Of a stretch of DNA of 64,000 nt, positions 28,483 through 35,743 are shown in pieces (position 1 is the stretch's first letter; every line of letters starts with the position of its first letter). The DNA lies in assembly GCF_003946145.1 (NCBI RefSeq), contig NZ_RHOC01000009.1, positions 1 through 64,000 of the forward strand, in the 5' to 3' direction. Below the pieces are notes generated by a model that searched no databases, was not told the origin of the DNA, and was given only the letters and a program-made list of their open reading frames with translations. The stretch comes from Levilactobacillus huananensis (GTDB taxonomy: Bacteria; Bacillota; Bacilli; Lactobacillales; Lactobacillaceae). Both the position numbers and the translations under genes were made by a program.

Positions 28483-29868
28483 TTATTCTTGAACCGGATC
28501 CTGTAAGGCCGCTAACACTTGCTCTAAATGAATCCCATGGGACCCCTTTAATAAAATCTGATCGGCAGCCGTTAACGATCCCTGAAGATGTTTTGAAAGC
28601 GATGCCAGGTCATCCGCAGCAAAATGGGTCACAGCTAGATTGGGATAACGCTGTGCCAACTGCTCCTGCAAGGCCACCATGTGAGGGCCCACCAAGTAAA
28701 CATGACTGATCGCTTGTGGATCGACGGCAGCCGCTAATCCGGCGTGCATAGCATCGGACTGATCACCCAACTCGAGCATGTCTCCCAGAACCACGACTCT
28801 TCGGCCGGTAACTGGCGTCTTCGAGAAGGCAGCCAGAACCTGTTTAACCGCCGTAGGATTGGAATTGTAGACATCACTCAAGATATCCTCGCCATTGCTC
28901 CCTTTAAGCCATTCTGCCCGATTCTCGGTCAGCGTGACATTGGCCAGCCCCTTCTGGGCATTCTCAGGGCGAATTCGATAAACCTTGGCGACTGCCAACG
29001 CAGCTAAAGCATTATTAACATTGTAGGTTCCAATCATAGGAATCGTGAAGGTCGTATCTGGCCATTCATTAGTCGTAAAGGTCGTTGCAGTCGATGTTCC
29101 CGCCACGTTGGTAGCAAAGAGATCATTATCCTCTCCCTGCCCAAAGGTAACCTGGCTTTGGGTCAGATCGGTCACGCGATCACGCAGCAACGGTTCATCC
29201 CCATTGTAGACCAAGGCGCCGTCGTCACTCAATCCGTGGGTGATCTCCATTTTTGCATCCGCAATCTTATCACGAGTTCCGAAGAATTCGATGTGTGCTT
29301 CACCAATCATCGTAATAATCGCCAGATCGGGGGACACAAGCTTGCTGAGAAAGTCAAGCTGACCGGGACGATCCATCCCCATCTCAACCACTAACATCTC
29401 AGTATTGGGTTCCATGGAAAGTACCGTCATTGGCACTCCAATCTCATTATTAAAATTAGCGTGGGTCTTGGTGACATTGAACTGAGTTGCTAAAATACTG
29501 GCAACCATGTCCTTGGTCGTCGTCTTCCCGTTACTACCAGTAATGGCTACAACTCGTGGATTAATCTTCATTAGATAATATTGAGCCAATGCTTGTAAGG
29601 CCTTCAATGAATCCGCAACCTGAATGATTGGAAAATTAGTTGGTGCCGTCGCTAAGTCACGCGCCCACAGGGTTGCAACCGCACCATGGTCAATGGCCGA
29701 CTGAACGAATTGATGACCATCCTTTTCACCCGTCAGGGGAATAAAGAGCCCCCCTGGCTGGAGATGACGACTATCAAACGCCACACTCGTGACGCTCACA
29801 TTTTCCCATTCTTTATAATCATTGATTGCTCCCACTGCATGAGCAATTTCAGCAAGCTGCATCTTCAT
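28483..29868 (-). CDS. murF: UDP-N-acetylmuramoyl-tripeptide--D-alanyl-D-alanine ligase
   Basis: Adds D-Ala-D-Ala (or the D-Ala-D-Lac depsipeptide used by many lactobacilli) to the muramyl tripeptide in the cytoplasm. 461 residues with the Mur ligase ATP loop GSNGKTTTKD, the THANFNNEIGVPMT segment, the Mg2+/ATP region VVEMGMDRPGQLDFL, and the C-terminal NSNPTAVKQVL and LGDMLELG motifs. ATG 29868 has AGGAG upstream. Together with alr (19 kb gene) it provides D-Ala-dependent wall precursors. Confidence 0.95.
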   Translation of the reverse strand: MKMQLAEIAHAVGAINDYKEWENVSVTSVAFDSRHLQPGGLFIPLTGEKDGHQFVQSAIDHGAVATLWARDLATAPTNFPIIQVADSLKALQALAQYYLMKINPRVVAITGSNGKTTTKDMVASILATQFNVTKTHANFNNEIGVPMTVLSMEPNTEMLVVEMGMDRPGQLDFLSKLVSPDLAIITMIGEAHIEFFGTRDKIADAKMEITHGLSDDGALVYNGDEPLLRDRVTDLTQSQVTFGQGEDNDLFATNVAGTSTATTFTTNEWPDTTFTIPMIGTYNVNNALAALAVAKVYRIRPENAQKGLANVTLTENRAEWLKGSNGEDILSDVYNSNPTAVKQVLAAFSKTPVTGRRVVVLGDMLELGDQSDAMHAGLAAAVDPQAISHVYLVGPHMVALQEQLAQRYPNLAVTHFAADDLASLSKHLQGSLTAADQILLKGSHGIHLEQVLAALQDPVQE

Positions 29869-29972
29869 GTTATTAAGGCTCCTATATTCCGGGAACAGTC
29901 GATTCATTCCCGCTTTAGTTTTGAGGGGTCGTCAGCCGCCTCATTATTCCTATTATTAAAATTCTGAATTTT

Positions 29973-29981
29973 ATTATACCA
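29973..29981 (-). promoter_or_regulatory. murF promoter (extended -10)
   Basis: Minus-strand TGG-TATAAT (-10 at 29973-29978); a TTGAGC lies 20 bases further upstream, too far for a standard -35. About 100 bases of leader would precede murF. Confidence 0.5.
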
Positions 29982-30013
29982 TGGATCACCAGGGCCTTGC
30001 TCAACCTGCTAAA

Positions 30014-30050
30014 CAAAAACCACTGGCAACCTGACGTCCCAGTGGTTTAC
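30014..30050 (-). terminator. Terminator after the unknown gene at 30057-30842
   Basis: AAACCACTGG/CCAGTGGTTT perfect stem followed by TTG TTT on the minus strand. Confidence 0.8.
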
Positions 30051-30056
30051 TCACGG

Positions 30057-30842
30057 TTAGATTAAATCCATCACATCGCTAAAGACCTGATTATCATGGA
30101 TACTAAGCGCCCATTCTCGGGTAGCTAGATCGTAACGTAGACTAGCCACTTCACGGGAATCAGCATAAACTTCTTCTTGTGAATACCAGGTTCCCTGTCG
30201 CTCGGGATGGGTAATCGCTCTGATCGGAATGACATAGATTCGATGGCGTTCAACCAATTGGTCAAACGCGATAATCATACCATCCGCTAGCCCCTGAATC
30301 AGTTGCAACAAAATTTCATGTGGCACATCGCTAATGGCTAACGGCCGGGCAAAAACCCAACGATTATTATGCATTGCCCGCAAATGACGTTTGATGCTGA
30401 CTTCTAAAATATGGTCAAAACTATTGAGGTGACGATAATAAATCTTGTAAAAACCGTCTCGAAGTGACAGATAGGCATAATCATTCTGTAACTTTGCATA
30501 GAACGGTGTCCGAATGTGCGTGTCCATGTGCGCTAAATAAAGTAATTCGGCAATCTCGTTAGGTAAGAGAAAATCCAGGTCATCTCCATGGGTGTAATCA
30601 AGCCACTTCACGGGGCGATCGTGCTTGCCCAACAAATAACGCCGAATCTGAGTCTGTCCGATTAGAGTCAAAAAGCGCGTATGCGGGTTAATTTCAGTAT
30701 CATTATCGGCTTCTGCACTAAGCAAAAGGAGCTGATCCGGAATAGCTGGAACGCCATTCAAAAAATCAGCCGGTGATATTCCCAACGAATAAATCATATT
30801 CGTGACGGGTTCTAAATTTAAATAGATGAAATTTCCGCGCAT
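30057..30842 (-). CDS. Protein of unknown function downstream of htpX
   Basis: 261 residues, not recognised. It is soluble, with no signal peptide or membrane helix, rich in His, Tyr and charged residues (LGKHDRPVKWLDYTHGDDLDFLLPNEIAELLYLAHMDTHIRTPFYAKLQNDYAYLSLRDGFYKIYYRHLNSFDHILEVSIKRHLRAM). The HGDD and Asp/His content could suggest metal binding, but no family motif is certain. ATG 30842 follows GGGGAAGAG by seven bases. It begins 69 bases after htpX and ends at a strong terminator, so it is probably transcribed with lemA-htpX and may share their membrane-stress context. Confidence 0.7.
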   Translation of the reverse strand: MRGNFIYLNLEPVTNMIYSLGISPADFLNGVPAIPDQLLLLSAEADNDTEINPHTRFLTLIGQTQIRRYLLGKHDRPVKWLDYTHGDDLDFLLPNEIAELLYLAHMDTHIRTPFYAKLQNDYAYLSLRDGFYKIYYRHLNSFDHILEVSIKRHLRAMHNNRWVFARPLAISDVPHEILLQLIQGLADGMIIAFDQLVERHRIYVIPIRAITHPERQGTWYSQEEVYADSREVASLRYDLATREWALSIHDNQVFSDVMDLI

Positions 30843-30911
30843 ACACTTACACTCTTCCCCTGGTCTCATGTTAATTGTACTACGAAACGGTCAATTAGCC
30901 GCGACTATTTT

Positions 30912-31805
30912 TTACATTTTTTCGAGGCGTGCAATTCGATCAGCAATTGGGGGATGGGTGGCAAACAAGTCCCCCATTTTCTTCTTGTTCTTAAATGGAT
31001 CGCCAATATATAGCGCCGAACTGTTCGGATCAGCGGCACGCATGGGTTGACTGTCATCAATCTTGCGCAATGCACTGATGAGGCCCTGCGGATTCCGTGT
31101 GAGCGCGACGCTTGAGGCATCAGCCAAATACTCCCGATTACGAGACAAGGCCATCTGCGCGATACTAGCGGCCAATGGTGCCAAGATAATCAAGAGGATC
31201 GAAATGACAAGGCCGATGATGTTTCCACCAGAGTCTCGGTCATCGCTACGTCGACGACTGCCTCCCCACCAAAACCAATTGTTAGCAAAGCTGACGAGGA
31301 GCCCAATGGCAGAAGAGAGGGCGAGGGCAATGGTTTGTAGCCGGATATCGTAATTCCGCACGTGAGAAATCTCATGGCCGATCACGCCTTCTAGTTCCTC
31401 ACGATCAAGTCGATCCATAATTCCCGTGGTCACGGCCACGGCAGCATGTGCCGGATCATTCCCGGTAGCGAAGGCATTGGGACTAGGGTCATCAATAATA
31501 AAGACTCGTGGCATCGGGACTTTCCCCACCAATGCCATGTCTTCAATCATGTGCCACAATTGTGGCGCCTGATCAACGCTTGTAATCTCCTTGGCATGGT
31601 TCATGCTCATCACCACGTTGGTCGATTGGCTAATCATGATCGCCATGTAAACCCCAGCAACCACGGCAGCAATAATCGTCCCGGAAACCCAATTCGACCA
31701 AAAGACGTCACCCAAAGCTGCCCCAAGTGCCAAGACGAGGAGGCCAAATCCGAACATGACGTAGCCCGTTCGCCGCTTGTTACTGGCAATTTGTTCATAC
31801 AGCAT
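30912..31805 (-). CDS. htpX: Membrane zinc metalloprotease HtpX
   Basis: M48-family protease that degrades damaged membrane proteins, partly redundant with FtsH. 297 residues: membrane helices at about 15-32 and 38-57, zinc motif HEISH (144-148) with the downstream Glu in [10 protein letters not shown], and further helices at about 157-175 and 195-220. The end [16 protein letters not shown] is typical of bacterial HtpX. It follows lemA by 19 bases; lemA-htpX is a recurring pair in lactic acid bacteria. Confidence 0.95.
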   Translation of the reverse strand: MLYEQIASNKRRTGYVMFGFGLLVLALGAALGDVFWSNWVSGTIIAAVVAGVYMAIMISQSTNVVMSMNHAKEITSVDQAPQLWHMIEDMALVGKVPMPRVFIIDDPSPNAFATGNDPAHAAVAVTTGIMDRLDREELEGVIGHEISHVRNYDIRLQTIALALSSAIGLLVSFANNWFWWGGSRRRSDDRDSGGNIIGLVISILLIILAPLAASIAQMALSRNREYLADASSVALTRNPQGLISALRKIDDSQPMRAADPNSSALYIGDPFKNKKKMGDLFATHPPIADRIARLEKM

Positions 31806-31824
31806 GTTATCGCCTACTTACCTG

Positions 31825-32391
31825 TTATTTGAAATCATCAAAGTTAACCTTAGGTGTCGTTTTCTCTTCCTCAGGAACCTGAAGATACTCACTTCCTTGG
31901 AAGTTATGAATCTTGGCAACAATGTTACTTGGGAAGGATTGAATTTTCACAGTCATGCTAGCGACGGAACTGTTGTACAGTTGGCGTGAATAGGCAATCT
32001 TGTTTTCAGTATTCGTCAATTCTTCCATTAAGTTTGTGAATTGCGTGTTGGCCTTCAAATCCGGATAATTTTCGGACAAGGCAAATAGCGACCGCAACGT
32101 CGTCGACAGCTCGTTAGAAACGGCCATTGTCTTTTGATGGTCATCTGCGGGAATTGCTGTTAACTGGTTCCGTAACGCAACAACCTTCTTCAAGGTTCCT
32201 TGTTCATAGTTTGCATAGCCCTTGGTCGTTGAAACCAGGTTCGGAATTAAATCATTCCGTCGCTTTAGTTGAACGTCAATTTGACTCCACGACTCTTGGA
32301 CGTAGGTTCGGGTCTTAATGAGTCCGTTGTAGGCACTCACATACCAAATCGCTAAAATTGCAACGACAACAATTAAAATTATCCAACCCAT
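31825..32391 (-). CDS. lemA: LemA family protein
   Basis: 188-residue protein with one N-terminal membrane helix (about 2-20, WIILIVVVAILAIWYVSAY) and a helical LemA domain: YNGLIKTRTYVQESWSQIDVQLKRRNDLIPNLVSTTKGYANYEQ and YNSSVASMTVKIQSFPSNIVAKIHNFQGSEYLQV. LemA is a coiled-coil membrane protein of unclear function, often beside htpX. ATG 32391 is preferred to GTG 32400 because AGGAG overlaps the GTG. First gene of the lemA-htpX-unknown operon. Confidence 0.92.
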   Translation of the reverse strand: MGWIILIVVVAILAIWYVSAYNGLIKTRTYVQESWSQIDVQLKRRNDLIPNLVSTTKGYANYEQGTLKKVVALRNQLTAIPADDHQKTMAVSNELSTTLRSLFALSENYPDLKANTQFTNLMEELTNTENKIAYSRQLYNSSVASMTVKIQSFPSNIVAKIHNFQGSEYLQVPEEEKTTPKVNFDDFK

Positions 32392-32425
32392 TCTAATCAC
32401 TCCTTATCTAGTTTCTGGTAAACTC

Positions 32426-32454
32426 ATCATAACAAATGGTTCTGGCAGAGACCA
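32426..32454 (-). promoter_or_regulatory. lemA promoter
   Basis: Minus-strand extended -10 TGT-TATGAT (-10 at 32426-32431) with a weak -35 TGGTCT 17 bases upstream (32449-32454). Confidence 0.45.
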
Positions 32455-32494
32455 GTATGTCCGTCTGCCTTAACCAATAATTAGGAGGTTTCTC

Positions 32495-32953
32495 ATGCAA
32501 CACATTCTGTTTGTTTGCCTTGGTAACATCTGTCGGTCTCCCATGGCTGAGGCCATTTTTAACGATCTCTTAAAGCAGCGACACCTTACCCAATCATTCA
32601 GTGTCGCCTCTGTCGCAACAAGTGCCGAAGAAGAGGGAAATCCGCCACATCCTGGTGCGCAAGCTGTGATGCGAGCACACGGATTGAACGCCAGTGAGCA
32701 TCGTTCCCGCCCAATCACAGCAGCAGACTTTGCATGGGCTGATACAATTATTACTATGGATCATGCTAACGTTGCGAACTTACAACGTTTAGCGCCCACT
32801 GCGGCCGACCAAGCCAAAGTTAAACTCTGTTTAGACATATTTCCTAATCGCCAAGGCGAAGCCATTGATGACCCTTGGTATACCCATAAATTCGAATTAA
32901 CTTATCAGGAACTGGCTACCGCACTTCCAGCATGGTTGGATGCACTAGCCTAG
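32495..32953 (+). CDS. Low-molecular-weight protein-tyrosine phosphatase
   Basis: 152-residue phosphatase of the LMW-PTP family. The P-loop CLGNICRS lies at the very N-terminus (nucleophile Cys8, Arg14) and the general acid Asp is in IDDPWY near 127. Family members dephosphorylate tyrosine-phosphorylated proteins in polysaccharide or stress control, and some homologues act on protein arginine phosphate; the target here is unknown. AGGAGG precedes the ATG. It is divergent from lemA and monocistronic, ending in a very large hairpin. Confidence 0.9.
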   Translation: MQHILFVCLGNICRSPMAEAIFNDLLKQRHLTQSFSVASVATSAEEEGNPPHPGAQAVMRAHGLNASEHRSRPITAADFAWADTIITMDHANVANLQRLAPTAADQAKVKLCLDIFPNRQGEAIDDPWYTHKFELTYQELATALPAWLDALA

Positions 32954-32960
32954 GCCTAAG

Positions 32961-33055
32961 GGCGGCTAACTCATGCGTTTTAATGGTGATAACTGTCTAA
33001 TCTTCGTCCTGGATTAGTCGGTTATCACCATTACGCAGAGTCGGCCGCCTTTTTT
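32961..33055 (+). terminator. Unusually long nested-hairpin terminator
   Basis: Almost 95 bases fold into one imperfect stem: outer GGCGGCTAACTC with GAGTCGGCCGCC, middle TAATGGTGATAAC with GTTATCACCATTA, inner GTCTAATC with GATTAG. A T run follows at 33050-33055. It ends the phosphatase transcript on the plus strand. Confidence 0.75.
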
Positions 33056-33107
33056 GGTCACTTTTGCCCCTGTATAAGTTTCTTCTCTTAACTTCGTTTG
33101 ACTTGCT

Positions 33108-35294
33108 TTAGGGGGTATTCATCAACATCCAAGATATCTGGCCTGTGTAATTACCCACCACAGCCTCACTCCCCAGGCGTAAGATGACTCCTTGATTGTT
33201 TTCTGAGGAGATATGTGTCGTCGTTGACACACCGTCATTGATATGACTAGCAATTGTTTGTGCCGATGCCAAGGATAGCAGTTGGCCCCCCTTAAGGTAT
33301 TGCAGATCGCCATCCAGCGATCGACCATCGTCTTGCTTAAGCTGGCTGGCCACGGCCTCCAAATGCCAACCGCTTCCCTTCCCTCGAGTGTCTTTGACTA
33401 TCAAGTCAAGGGGTTGTGTCGACGCTAATTGCTGCTTGGATCCGGTTACGTTTCCCTTAAAGGTAACCTGTGGTGTTCCCGAGGTAAACGTTAACTCACT
33501 AATATAAATCATGACTGTTTCTGTCTGTGAGTTGTGGCTGGGATCTGGTCCCGTAGCCGTAATCGTTAGCTTATTGGTTTTTCTCGTGATAAACGATGCT
33601 GGGACCCCAATCGTGAACTGCCCCCGCTCGTCCTTGTCTTGGAGTACCTGTTCGAAAGAATGGCCATTAATGTTCATTTGAAGACGGATATCCGAGTTTT
33701 TCCAAGCCGGATTCTCGATGGCCACGCTTCCGGTAATGTAAGCCGCCTTATTCCGACTCACGGTCACGCTACTGGGCAGTGTTAACTTTAGGTCAAGTGT
33801 TGGTGCGACGGTGAATTCCGGAGTCGCCGTTTCGACAACCGCTTCTTTTCCATGGAACTGACTCTTGACGGGATCAATATGCCCTGTGCCGTCCTTGACC
33901 TTCCCCAGAAATGTAAACGTGGCTTCTGATGAAGAGGCGGATAGGCTAGTAGAAATCGAATGGACCAACTCATTGCGTGCAAGATCTGACACATCAAACA
34001 TCTGAGTCTCTTCAGGTTCATTAGCCACTGTCAACTGACCAGATGAAAAGTCAATGTTGGTAGGCAGCTTTAGATCCGCCACAATATCACGCCAGCTCGT
34101 CTTACCACCTAGGTATCGCACATGATAATCAAGTTTGACTTGATCACCCTCTCGAACTTTCTTGGTCTGTGAAACATTCGTGTTCTGTGTCACGTTTGTC
34201 ATACGAGTATCCGCCGAAACATCTACTAAATCTGGCACTTGATCAAAAACAACGAGATTATTCTCTGATAGCGAACCAGTAGCACCAGTGAATCCCCATT
34301 GTGCCTCATGTTTGCCGTTATCGATCTCAGACTTATCGAGATCAAAAGTCGCTTCTCTCTTATGACTGTCGGAACCAGTCTGAGGATCCTTATCATCGAA
34401 TGCATAGGTAATATGTGCCTTACTGGTGTCGCCATTAACTTGTGGATTGTAATGCAGCGTAAAATGGTGCCACTTTTGATTGGATAAAAATTGGAAGGTA
34501 TCTCCTTGGATCAGCCCCTTGTGTTTTAAGGACGTATAATACGCCGTTTCTTTCTCTCCCAAAAGGTGTCCAAAAAAATCCGAGACATCTTGTGTAATTT
34601 CGTTAGATTGGTAGCTGTTCGTGTTACCAGGATAATTCGCGGCAATGTGAGGGAAATCTAGGCCCTGGTCGGCATCAAACGAATCCCACTTTCCAGCCAT
34701 TTCAAAGGTATTACTCTTATTAACGAACGAATCAAATTCAATCGCCCAGCTCTTCTGAATCGCCGAGGCCGCTATCTTATCCGGAACAGAAGCCTTAGGA
34801 TCCGTATCCGCTCCCCAGACACCCAGTGTCTCTCCAAGCGTGTCACCTGGGTGCAAACTGTCTGGCAGACGAGTTGTTGCTGACGTACCACGTGGATCAT
34901 TCTGTAAGACAAATGCCATGCCATCTCCGGTCTGGGCAATATTGGGATCCACATAATCTCTCCCGCCAAAATACAACCACATAGAGACTGTTTGGGGTTC
35001 ATCTAACCGAAAAGTGTTATCGTCTGTTGACCAAATACTCCCAACCTGTCCCTTACCATCAGTGATTTTAACCGCCTGTGTATCTTGCACCGCTGCGTTC
35101 TGACTGTCCACAATCTCCGCGTGATTGTTTAAAGACGTCCCTGGCACAAAGTAATCTTTGAGTCGAATCCCCTGTGGTGTCGTCCTCAAAGCATTCGTCA
35201 AATCATCCGTATTGCTAGCCAATGCGGACATACTTGGTTCCCAAAGAAAACACCCCCAAAGAATACTGATCAGGACGAATCTGATCGCCTTCAT
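33108..35294 (-). CDS. WxL-domain protein with L-type lectin-like domain (CscC type, copy 1)
   Basis: 728 residues, secreted. A signal peptide (1-27) is followed by an L-type lectin-like domain (about 40-345) with GDGMAFVLQNDPRG, LGVWGADTD and WAIEFDSFVN, then DUF11/Ig-like beta domains and a C-terminal WxL domain (about 560-728) with its two signature spots, SGWHLEAV and ISWMLMNTP. WxL domains bind peptidoglycan non-covalently, so the protein should display a sugar-binding module at the wall. AAAGGGG precedes the ATG. It is a paralogue of 35744-38077 and the last gene of the Csc region. Confidence 0.85.
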   Translation of the reverse strand: MKAIRFVLISILWGCFLWEPSMSALASNTDDLTNALRTTPQGIRLKDYFVPGTSLNNHAEIVDSQNAAVQDTQAVKITDGKGQVGSIWSTDDNTFRLDEPQTVSMWLYFGGRDYVDPNIAQTGDGMAFVLQNDPRGTSATTRLPDSLHPGDTLGETLGVWGADTDPKASVPDKIAASAIQKSWAIEFDSFVNKSNTFEMAGKWDSFDADQGLDFPHIAANYPGNTNSYQSNEITQDVSDFFGHLLGEKETAYYTSLKHKGLIQGDTFQFLSNQKWHHFTLHYNPQVNGDTSKAHITYAFDDKDPQTGSDSHKREATFDLDKSEIDNGKHEAQWGFTGATGSLSENNLVVFDQVPDLVDVSADTRMTNVTQNTNVSQTKKVREGDQVKLDYHVRYLGGKTSWRDIVADLKLPTNIDFSSGQLTVANEPEETQMFDVSDLARNELVHSISTSLSASSSEATFTFLGKVKDGTGHIDPVKSQFHGKEAVVETATPEFTVAPTLDLKLTLPSSVTVSRNKAAYITGSVAIENPAWKNSDIRLQMNINGHSFEQVLQDKDERGQFTIGVPASFITRKTNKLTITATGPDPSHNSQTETVMIYISELTFTSGTPQVTFKGNVTGSKQQLASTQPLDLIVKDTRGKGSGWHLEAVASQLKQDDGRSLDGDLQYLKGGQLLSLASAQTIASHINDGVSTTTHISSENNQGVILRLGSEAVVGNYTGQISWMLMNTP

Positions 35295-35340
35295 CTATCT
35301 CTAACCCCTTTCTCTCCCTAGTCATTCGAGAAATTGTCAT
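35215..35340 (-). other. Possible 41-codon upstream overlapping ORF
   Basis: A reading frame starting ATG at 35340 (MTISRMTRERKGLEIDEGDQ...) has a perfect AGGAGG five bases upstream, better than that of the lectin-like gene it overlaps out of frame (ATG 35294). No known peptide resembles it. It may be a regulatory leader ORF or a chance frame. Confidence 0.25.
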
Positions 35341-35384
35341 CATCGCCTCCTAGTCGCGACGATGATAACGCCATCATTATTAAA

Positions 35385-35413
35385 ATTATAGTTTAACTGA
35401 TTTAATAATAACA
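35385..35413 (-). promoter_or_regulatory. Promoter of CscC-type copy 1
   Basis: Minus-strand -35 TGTTAT (35408-35413), 17 bases, -10 TATAAT (35385-35390). The weak -35 overlaps the first copy of a repeated CAGTA motif. Confidence 0.55.
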
Positions 35414-35484
35414 GTATGTATTGTTTTAAAACAGTATAACATGGTTGCCAGTAAATACCAGTAAAAATCCCGATATAACAGTAT
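35411..35484. repeat. Phased CAGTA direct repeats upstream of CscC-type copy 1
   Basis: CAGTA occurs at 35412, 35432, 35449, 35459 and 35479 (three as ACAGTAT, two as CCAGTAAA), with spacings of 20, 17, 10 and 20 bases, mostly near whole helical turns. The array starts at the -35 and runs upstream of the promoter, as expected for activator sites. The rest of 35295-35743 holds the terminator of the next gene and no convincing CDS. Confidence 0.5.
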
Positions 35485-35692
35485 TTATAAGGAGGGCGCT
35501 TACGACATCTTCCTGTGTTAAATACATTTGCTGGTTGCCTAATTGTCCATTCTCGTCATTATGCTGACTGAATACCGAAGGCAACTTCAATCGCGCCTTT
35601 TGAACATCAAGGTTGACCTTTGACCTGGTTGCCGCCCCCTTTGATGAAGCAATAAGAATCATTACATTCAGTTTCTAGCAATGGCCGATGAC

Positions 35693-35726
35693 ACAAAAAA
35701 AGCCAGCCCTCATCGGCTGGCTTTCA
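35693..35726 (-). terminator. Terminator after CscC-type copy 2
   Basis: AAAGCCAGCCGATGAGGGCTGGCTTTTTTT on the minus strand, described by stem AGCCAGCC/GGCTGGCT, 17 bases after the stop. Confidence 0.85.
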
Positions 35727-35743
35727 ACATTCTTCTACTTCAG

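Noticed and set aside
35426-35662. Minus-strand ORF of 78 codons between the two lectin-like WxL genes
   Set aside because: No ribosome-binding site, no recognisable domain, lies beyond a terminator and covers the CAGTA repeat array, which better explains the stretch.
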